DNA from: Acinetobacter sp. MB5
Lineage (GTDB): Bacteria; Pseudomonadota; Gammaproteobacteria; Pseudomonadales; Moraxellaceae
Reading direction: 5' to 3'
Assembly: GCF_003261585.1 (NCBI RefSeq)
Contig: NZ_POVU01000004.1
Coordinates: 209,092 to 273,091, forward strand
DNA length: 64,000 nt
This document shows, piece by piece, positions 59,354 through 64,000 of the stretch; within the stretch, counting starts at the first letter, position 1; every line of letters starts with the position of its first letter. A program made the position numbers and the translations under genes. Under the pieces are notes generated by a model. The model searched no databases, was not told where the DNA came from, and was given only the letters and a program-made list of their open reading frames with translations.

Positions 59354-60106
59354 ATGAAAGCTGCCTGCAAAAGCCATTTGCACCTTGTCCGAACTTTAAC
59401 TGCGACCCTTGTAGTCTTAATCCTGTGCTTGATTAGCCTGATTCTATTCCAGAACCAGCCTGTAGAAGCGCAAGATCATCCTGTGCAAGGCTTTGATGTC
59501 TCTCATCATCAAGGCAATATCGACTGGAAAAAAATATCACCGCATAAATATCAATTTGTATATTTAAAAGCCACCGAAGGTGGCGACTACCAAGACCCGA
59601 GTTTTCAGCAAAATTGGTTAAAAGCGCGTGAGCAGGGCTTACATGTGGGCGCTTATCATTATTATCGTTTATGCCGTGAAGCAAAAATTCAGGCCGCCAA
59701 TTTTATTGCCACAGTGCCCAATAAAGCTGATGCCCTAGCCCCTGTGATTGACTTGGAATACGATGCCAATTGCATCCAAAATTCAAATCAAGAACAACTC
59801 CTGAAACAAATTCAGGTGATGCAGCAAATCTTGCATCAGCATTATGGTAAAGCCCCCATTATATATACCTCAAAGACCTTTTATCATATTGTACTCATGG
59901 GACACATCCCTCATACCGCACTCTGGATTCGCGATTATGATGAGGCTTATCCAAAACTCAAAGACCAGCATGGCTGGATGTTCTGGCAATACACTCAAAA
60001 AGGGCATATCAATGGAATTAGCCAATCTGTCGATCTGAACGCCTATGCAGGCTCAGCAGAACAATGGCAAAGTTATTTACGTTATTTAGGGATTATTCAT
60101 CATTAA
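59354..60106 (+). CDS. Glycoside hydrolase family 25 lysozyme
   Basis: 250 residues. A membrane anchor or signal at residues about 13-34 ([18 protein letters not shown]), then the GH25 domain: [18 protein letters not shown] with the first Asp, [27 protein letters not shown] (catalytic Asp and Glu), and [15 protein letters not shown] near the end. It cleaves peptidoglycan glycan strands. It is chromosomal, not in a prophage, as no phage genes are nearby. Its stop overlaps the proposed dinB start. Confidence 0.93.
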   Translation: MKAACKSHLHLVRTLTATLVVLILCLISLILFQNQPVEAQDHPVQGFDVSHHQGNIDWKKISPHKYQFVYLKATEGGDYQDPSFQQNWLKAREQGLHVGAYHYYRLCREAKIQAANFIATVPNKADALAPVIDLEYDANCIQNSNQEQLLKQIQVMQQILHQHYGKAPIIYTSKTFYHIVLMGHIPHTALWIRDYDEAYPKLKDQHGWMFWQYTQKGHINGISQSVDLNAYAGSAEQWQSYLRYLGIIHH

Positions 60107-61175
60107 ACAGCGCAAAATCATTCACATCGACATGGATGCCTTTTATGCTTCAGTTGAATTACGTGAACGCCCCGACTTAGTCGATGTCCCTGTCGTGGTT
60201 GCATCACATCATCCACGTGCGGTCATCACAACTGCCTCCTACCCTGCACGACGTTTTGGCTTACGTTCTGCCATGTCGATGGCACAAGCCCGTAAACTCT
60301 GCCCACAAGTCATCGTCCTAGAACCTCGCTTTGAACTATATCGACAGGTATCAACCCAAATTCAGCAGATTTTCCAGCAATATACCGATCTAATTGAACC
60401 GTTATCTTTAGATGAAGCCTATTTGGATGTCACCGAAAATAAACAAGGTCTGGCATCAGCAACTGCTGTGGCTCAAGCCATTCAACAGCAAATCTGGCAA
60501 CAGACTCAACTGACAGCTTCAGCAGGCGTTGCACCTAATAAATTTTTAGCCAAAATTGCATCGGACTGGTATAAACCCAATGGACTCTGTGTGATTAAAC
60601 CACAGCAAGTTCAGCAATTTATTTATGATCTTCCCTTAAAAAAAATCCCTGGGGTAGGTAAAGTGACTCAAGCCAAGCTCGAACAATTACAGCTTTACAC
60701 ACTCGGCGATTTACAAAAAATTGAATTGCACGTTTTACAGCAGCACTTTGGAAAATATGGGCAACAACTGCACCTGTATGCACAAGGCATTGATAATCGA
60801 CCTGTAGAAGCCAGCCGAGTCCGTCAGCAAATTTCTAAAGAAATCACATTTGATCAGGATCTGTATTTAACGGAATGCCAAACTGCATGGCCAGCACTGG
60901 CTGAAAAAGTCTGGGCAAGTTTAGCAAAGCGTCAGCTCAGTGCCTTTGGTGTAACAGTAAAGCTCAAACAAGCTGATTTTCATGTGCTGCAACACAGTAA
61001 ACGCTTCCAAAGTCCCTTAGAAAATCTGGCACAACTACAACAAGCCATTGCCTTATTAATTACAGAACTGAATATTTCCCCTCAATTGCGCTTTCGTTTG
61101 GTTGGGGTTGGTGTCTATCAACTCTTAGAAATTGAGCAAAAAGCCCAACTCTCTTTTTGGTCAGACATTGAATAA
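60102..61175 (+). CDS. dinB: DNA polymerase IV (DinB) with an apparent ATT start
   Basis: 357 residues from ATT at 60102 ([20 protein letters not shown] read as M first). The first ATG in frame (60132) would remove the IHID strand, including the catalytic Asp before MDAF, so translation must start upstream; the open frame begins at 60090 and offers no ATG, GTG or TTG in between. AGGGA lies nine bases before the ATT. The Y-family motifs are intact: [11 protein letters not shown], and a little-finger domain follows. The ATT overlaps the lysozyme stop (ATTAA). Other non-ATG codons (ATC 60117, ATT 60120) would leave too short an N-terminus. Confidence 0.85.
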   Translation: MKQRKIIHIDMDAFYASVELRERPDLVDVPVVVASHHPRAVITTASYPARRFGLRSAMSMAQARKLCPQVIVLEPRFELYRQVSTQIQQIFQQYTDLIEPLSLDEAYLDVTENKQGLASATAVAQAIQQQIWQQTQLTASAGVAPNKFLAKIASDWYKPNGLCVIKPQQVQQFIYDLPLKKIPGVGKVTQAKLEQLQLYTLGDLQKIELHVLQQHFGKYGQQLHLYAQGIDNRPVEASRVRQQISKEITFDQDLYLTECQTAWPALAEKVWASLAKRQLSAFGVTVKLKQADFHVLQHSKRFQSPLENLAQLQQAIALLITELNISPQLRFRLVGVGVYQLLEIEQKAQLSFWSDIE

Positions 61176-61388
61176 CTTAAAATAATTCTGCTTCATAGAA
61201 AATATATGCACTAAATACTCGCATGCCATGCATTTTTCGATTAAGCTAGTCGCGCTTACATTTATCCATGAAGCTATTGCAAGGTTAAAACTAATCCATG
61301 GTTTTAACCAGCCGTCCCTGTAATACATCGGATTAATCATCTTGCGCATTGCAGGGCGCTCCGATTGTTAGGCATGGACTCCTTCTGA

Positions 61389-62726
61389 ATGACCTCTAGT
61401 TCTTCTCTACATACCACACAAGAAAAACGAGCTCGCAAAGCTGCTCTTAGTAGTTTTATTGGCGCAGTTGTGGACTGGTATGATTTTTTACTTTACGGCA
61501 TTGTTGCCGCATTAGTATTTAAACAACAATTTTTTCCAAATATTGACCCAACCATGGGTACATTGGCTGCGTTTGCCACGTTTGGAGTTGGTTTTCTCTT
61601 TCGACCACTCGGTGGTATAGTCTTCGGGCATTTTGGTGACAAATTAGGTCGAAAAAAAATGCTGTTCTTGACCGTGTTTCTCATGGGTGGAGCAACTGTA
61701 TTCATCGGACTATTACCAACTTTTACACAAATTGGTTGGTGGGCACCTGTACTCTTGGTCACGTTACGTGCAATCCAAGGCTTTGCCGTAGGCGGTGAAT
61801 GGGGTGGTGCAGCACTCATGGCTGTTGAAAATGCACCAACAACTAAAAAGGCTTTTTATAGTAGTGGTGTTCAAATCGGTTATGGCGTGGGCTTAATGCT
61901 GGCATCTGGCTGTGTATCACTGATCACCTTATTTATCGGTGAAGATGGTTTTCGTGACTGGGGCTGGCGCATTCCTTTTCTCGCTAGCGTGATCCTGGTT
62001 GCTTTTGCTGTATGGGTTCGTTCAGATCAAGAAGAATCTTCCGAATTCAAACAACAGCAACAACACAAACCTAAGCCTCAGGAAAAGATATCTCGCTTTC
62101 CAATTATTGAAGCGGTTAAGCACAATCCGAAAGGTTTTTTCTACATCATTGCATTACGCTTAGCTGAATTGCTTTCAATGTATTTGGTCACGACCTTTGC
62201 CCTGAATTATTCAACTGAAAAATTGCACATGTCTTCGCAGTTATTCTTGAACATTTCCTTAATGGTCGGAGCGATTAGCTGTGTCAGTATTCCATTTTTT
62301 GCCATGCTTGCAGACCGTTTTGGTCGCCGCCGCATGTGTATTATTGGTGGTCTAATTGGTGCAGCCGCCGCATTTCCATTCTTCTTGGCATTGCAAAACG
62401 GATCTGTTTTTTGGTTAGTGATTTTATCTATTCTTCTCGCCAATCTTGCACACGACATGGTAGTCAGCGTTCATCAGCCTATTTTTACCGAATTGTTTGG
62501 AACAGAATATCGCTATAGCGGTGCAGGTGTCGGTTATCAGCTTGCCAGTATTATTGGCGGTGGTTTTACTCCATTTATTGCGACTGGGCTCATCTTCCTT
62601 GCACATGGGCACTGGATTTTCGTTGCGATCTATTTAACTGTGGGCTGTTTATTAACTTCAATTGTTGCAGCATGTATGAAGGGTCAAGTATCATCAAAAA
62701 CTGTCAATTCTCCCCTTGTAGATTAA
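61389..62726 (+). CDS. MHS-family MFS transporter (proline/shikimate/ketoglutarate type)
   Basis: 445 residues. Signature of metabolite:H+ symporters: FIGAVVDWYDFLLYGIVAAL in helix 1, and GHFGDKLGRKKMLFLTVFLM. RAIQGFAVGGEWGGAALMAV is another family block. The substrate is unknown; the RidA gene follows four bases after the stop, which hints at an amino acid-related role. The 213-bp spacer to dinB holds its promoter. Confidence 0.9.
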   Translation: MTSSSSLHTTQEKRARKAALSSFIGAVVDWYDFLLYGIVAALVFKQQFFPNIDPTMGTLAAFATFGVGFLFRPLGGIVFGHFGDKLGRKKMLFLTVFLMGGATVFIGLLPTFTQIGWWAPVLLVTLRAIQGFAVGGEWGGAALMAVENAPTTKKAFYSSGVQIGYGVGLMLASGCVSLITLFIGEDGFRDWGWRIPFLASVILVAFAVWVRSDQEESSEFKQQQQHKPKPQEKISRFPIIEAVKHNPKGFFYIIALRLAELLSMYLVTTFALNYSTEKLHMSSQLFLNISLMVGAISCVSIPFFAMLADRFGRRRMCIIGGLIGAAAAFPFFLALQNGSVFWLVILSILLANLAHDMVVSVHQPIFTELFGTEYRYSGAGVGYQLASIIGGGFTPFIATGLIFLAHGHWIFVAIYLTVGCLLTSIVAACMKGQVSSKTVNSPLVD

Positions 62727-62730
62727 AGTT

Positions 62731-63084
62731 ATGGCTGTTGAACGTTTACATGTAAGCTCACGTTTTTGTGAAGTGGCAATTTCGGGTAATTTAGTCCATC
62801 TCGCTGGGCAACTTGCAGATGATACAAGCCAAGATATTCGCTCACAAACACAACAAACCCTCGATAATATTGACCGCTTTTTAGCTGATGCAGGTACAGA
62901 TAAAACCCATATTCTATCTGTCATTATTTTTCTCAAAGATATCGAACAAGACTATGCAGCCATGAATGAAGTTTGGGATGCATGGGTTGTTTCAGGTCAT
63001 GCACCTGCACGTACTTGTGTAGAGTCTAAACTGTATGCTCCAGAAGTTTTGGTTGAAATGACAGTAACTGCTGTTAAACCATAA
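62731..63084 (+). CDS. RidA-family protein
   Basis: 117 residues. It carries the RidA pattern: GNLVHLAGQLADDTSQDIRS, a helix with QTLDNIDRFLADAGT, and PARTCVESKLYAPEVLVEMT where the Arg and the Cys-equivalent region bind enamine/imine substrates. RidA removes reactive 2-aminoacrylate-type intermediates. It follows the MHS transporter by four bases and is likely co-transcribed. Whether it is a true deaminase is untested. Confidence 0.9.
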   Translation: MAVERLHVSSRFCEVAISGNLVHLAGQLADDTSQDIRSQTQQTLDNIDRFLADAGTDKTHILSVIIFLKDIEQDYAAMNEVWDAWVVSGHAPARTCVESKLYAPEVLVEMTVTAVKP

Positions 63085-63094
63085 GCTTTCAAAC

Positions 63095-63127
63095 TGGCAT
63101 TTGCCTACGCAAATGCCATCGTTTTTT
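63095..63127 (+). terminator. Terminator after ridA
   Basis: TGGCATTTGC, loop CTAC, GCAAATGCCA, then TCGTTTTTT: perfect 10-bp stem with a T-run. It overlaps the 3' end of the convergent DUF2726 gene (stop at 63105). Confidence 0.92.
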
Positions 63128-63575
63128 CCTGAATATTTAAATCACGCGACAATTTTTTCAAATCTGGTATGCCTGCATAACGCAGCACTCGATAACCAGC
63201 CATTTCTAATAAAGCATCTTCATAACGATCATCACGATGTTGAGTAAACATCGAATCACTTAACGAAATAATCGTAACTACTTGAAATTTTTCATTTAAA
63301 ATCACAAAATCAGCAATCATATTATGATATTTTGCACGTGTATGTGAATATTTACTTGTCAATAATGAGCTATAAGACACATTCGATAAAATAATATGTT
63401 GTGGTAGCAACTGAGACAAGCGTTGATAAATCATCTGCTCATTATAGTTAAGTAATGCACGCTGTTTTAAAGCACTATCATAATGTTGATGATCAGTATT
63501 GCGATTTCTATATCGAACAGCAAATACCACCAAAATCAACACACTCAATATACTTAGAGAAATGAGTTCAATCAT
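63105..63575 (-). CDS. DUF2726-domain membrane-anchored protein
   Basis: 156 residues. One N-terminal membrane helix (residues about 2-20, IELISLSILSVLILVVFAVR), then a DUF2726-like domain: EQMIYQRLSQLLPQHIILSN, a short R-x(4)-H region, MIADFVILNEKFQVVTIISL, and DALLEMAGYRVLRYAG. This looks like the restriction-endonuclease-like fold of the family, although the ID/E-x-K style catalytic set is not fully visible. The function is unknown. Confidence 0.75.
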   Translation of the reverse strand: MIELISLSILSVLILVVFAVRYRNRNTDHQHYDSALKQRALLNYNEQMIYQRLSQLLPQHIILSNVSYSSLLTSKYSHTRAKYHNMIADFVILNEKFQVVTIISLSDSMFTQHRDDRYEDALLEMAGYRVLRYAGIPDLKKLSRDLNIQEKTMAFA

Positions 63576-63931
63576 TCTATCCCTTCCTTATAATTATCTG
63601 ATTTATTGATCAGCTGCAATCCTTTGCAAATTCCTTATTTATCCCTAAATTTATCAAGACATTCAGAGAAACAATGCCATTGACAATCTATAGTTTTATA
63701 ATGATAAATTATTGATATATTCGTCAACCTTACGAATACCTACCTAATCTACAGCATGAACTTAATTTTTTTGATTGTTTATAACTAAAGAATCATATTT
63801 TATTGTAACTTTTATATCCTATTTTCTTAAAAGCTTCTAAAAAAATTAAAATTATTGGATTTTTATAAGAAAAAATACCCCGCAAAGAAAAGCACCCCGA
63901 CCTCTATAGAGATTGGGGTGCTTTGAATAAT
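63576..63931. other. 356-bp gene-free spacer upstream of the rRNA operon end
   Basis: AT-rich. Apart from the rRNA terminator (63880-63924) I see no gene, palindrome or promoter that stands out; the DUF2726 promoter should lie just after 63575 on the minus strand. Confidence 0.6.
63880..63924 (-). terminator. Terminator of the rRNA operon
   Basis: On the minus strand AAAGCACCCC, inner CAATCTCTATAGAGGTC, GGGGTGCTTT, then TCTTTGCGGGGTATTTTTTC: a 10-bp perfect stem with an inner hairpin, directly after the 5S 3' end. Confidence 0.9.
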
Positions 63932-64000
63932 GAGCTGGCGATGACTTACTCTCACATGGGTAACCCCACACTACCATCAGCGCTAAGAGGTTTCACTTCT
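63932..64000 (-). rRNA. rrf: 5S rRNA, 3' part (5' part beyond the right edge)
   Basis: The minus strand reads AGAAGTGAAACCTCTTAGCG, then GATGGTAGTGTGGGGTTACC and CATGTGAGAGTAAGTCATCG ending CCAGCTC: the conserved loop C and helix IV/V regions and 3' end of 5S rRNA. About 69 of about 115 bases lie within the window. It implies an rrn operon extending to the right on the minus strand. Confidence 0.95.

Noticed and set aside
59354..60106. GH25 lysozyme as evidence for a prophage
   Set aside because: It has a membrane anchor and is surrounded by chromosomal genes; no holin, capsid, tail or integrase genes are present.
61176..61388. Possible riboswitch upstream of the MHS transporter
   Set aside because: Some short complementary segments exist, but no known riboswitch core was recognised.

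Overview
The window looks like a chromosomal segment of an Acinetobacter-type gammaproteobacterium (Moraxellaceae). The gene content points that way: an astCADBE arginine-succinylation operon behind a glutamate dehydrogenase, a compact nas/nir plus moa/mod cluster, a periplasmic broad-specificity amino acid racemase, rpmE2, argS and SPOR genes, and the 3' part of a 5S rRNA at the right edge. No search could be run, so the genus is inferred.

Layout. (1) 1-4190 is an AT-rich accessory patch: a DUF2827 glycosyltransferase-like gene that runs off the left edge, a Ser/Ala-repeat trimeric autotransporter, a divergent LuxR-type response regulator, a 54-bp tandem repeat and a decayed IS5-family element. 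(2) 4197-9862 is a minus-strand tellurium/stress (Ter) operon of TerD-superfamily proteins, a TerF-like vWA protein and an AIM24-like protein, with the 3' relic of a DUF475 membrane gene inside it. (3) 9966-21775 holds a racemase, an amino acid permease, astE-B-D-A-C, a glutamate dehydrogenase and a HutC-type GntR regulator; a perfect HutC-like operator lies upstream of gdhA and a sigma-54-like promoter upstream of astC. (4) 22249-24516 is a divergent LysR/MFS pair. (5) 24507-30562 encodes molybdate uptake (modABC) and molybdenum cofactor synthesis (moeA, a moaCB fusion, moaE, moaD, moaA). (6) 30590-41785 is nitrate assimilation: a transporter, nirB, a NirD-FAD oxidoreductase fusion, the molybdoenzyme nasA and mobA in one operon behind a sigma-54 promoter, with a leader carrying two ANTAR-type hexaloop hairpins; nasT-nasS diverge from it and encode the expected sensor and antiterminator. 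Regions 5 and 6 belong together because NasA needs the molybdenum cofactor.

(7) 41966-46591 holds a LysR regulator and small redox/stress genes (old yellow enzyme, DJ-1/PfpI, SRPBCC, MsuE-type FMN reductase) plus a stump of sfnG. (8) 46751-47362 encodes an unrecognised small membrane protein with seven MPMY motifs. (9) 47375-63575 is mostly housekeeping: malic enzyme, ribosomal protein L31 type B behind a Zur-box-like palindrome, argS, SPOR protein, transporters, AraC regulator, TenA-like protein, diguanylate cyclase, DUF523, GST, DHA2 efflux pump, GH25 lysozyme, DNA polymerase IV (apparently with an ATT start), an MHS transporter, RidA and DUF2726. (10) 63880-64000 is an rRNA operon terminator and partial 5S.

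The most rewarding points are the NasT hexaloop leader, a MITE-like palindrome whose arm contains the nasA start codon, the MPMY-repeat protein, the autotransporter/DUF2827/LuxR module, the HutC and Zur operators and the dinB start. I found no CRISPR array, prophage, tRNA or intact insertion sequence.
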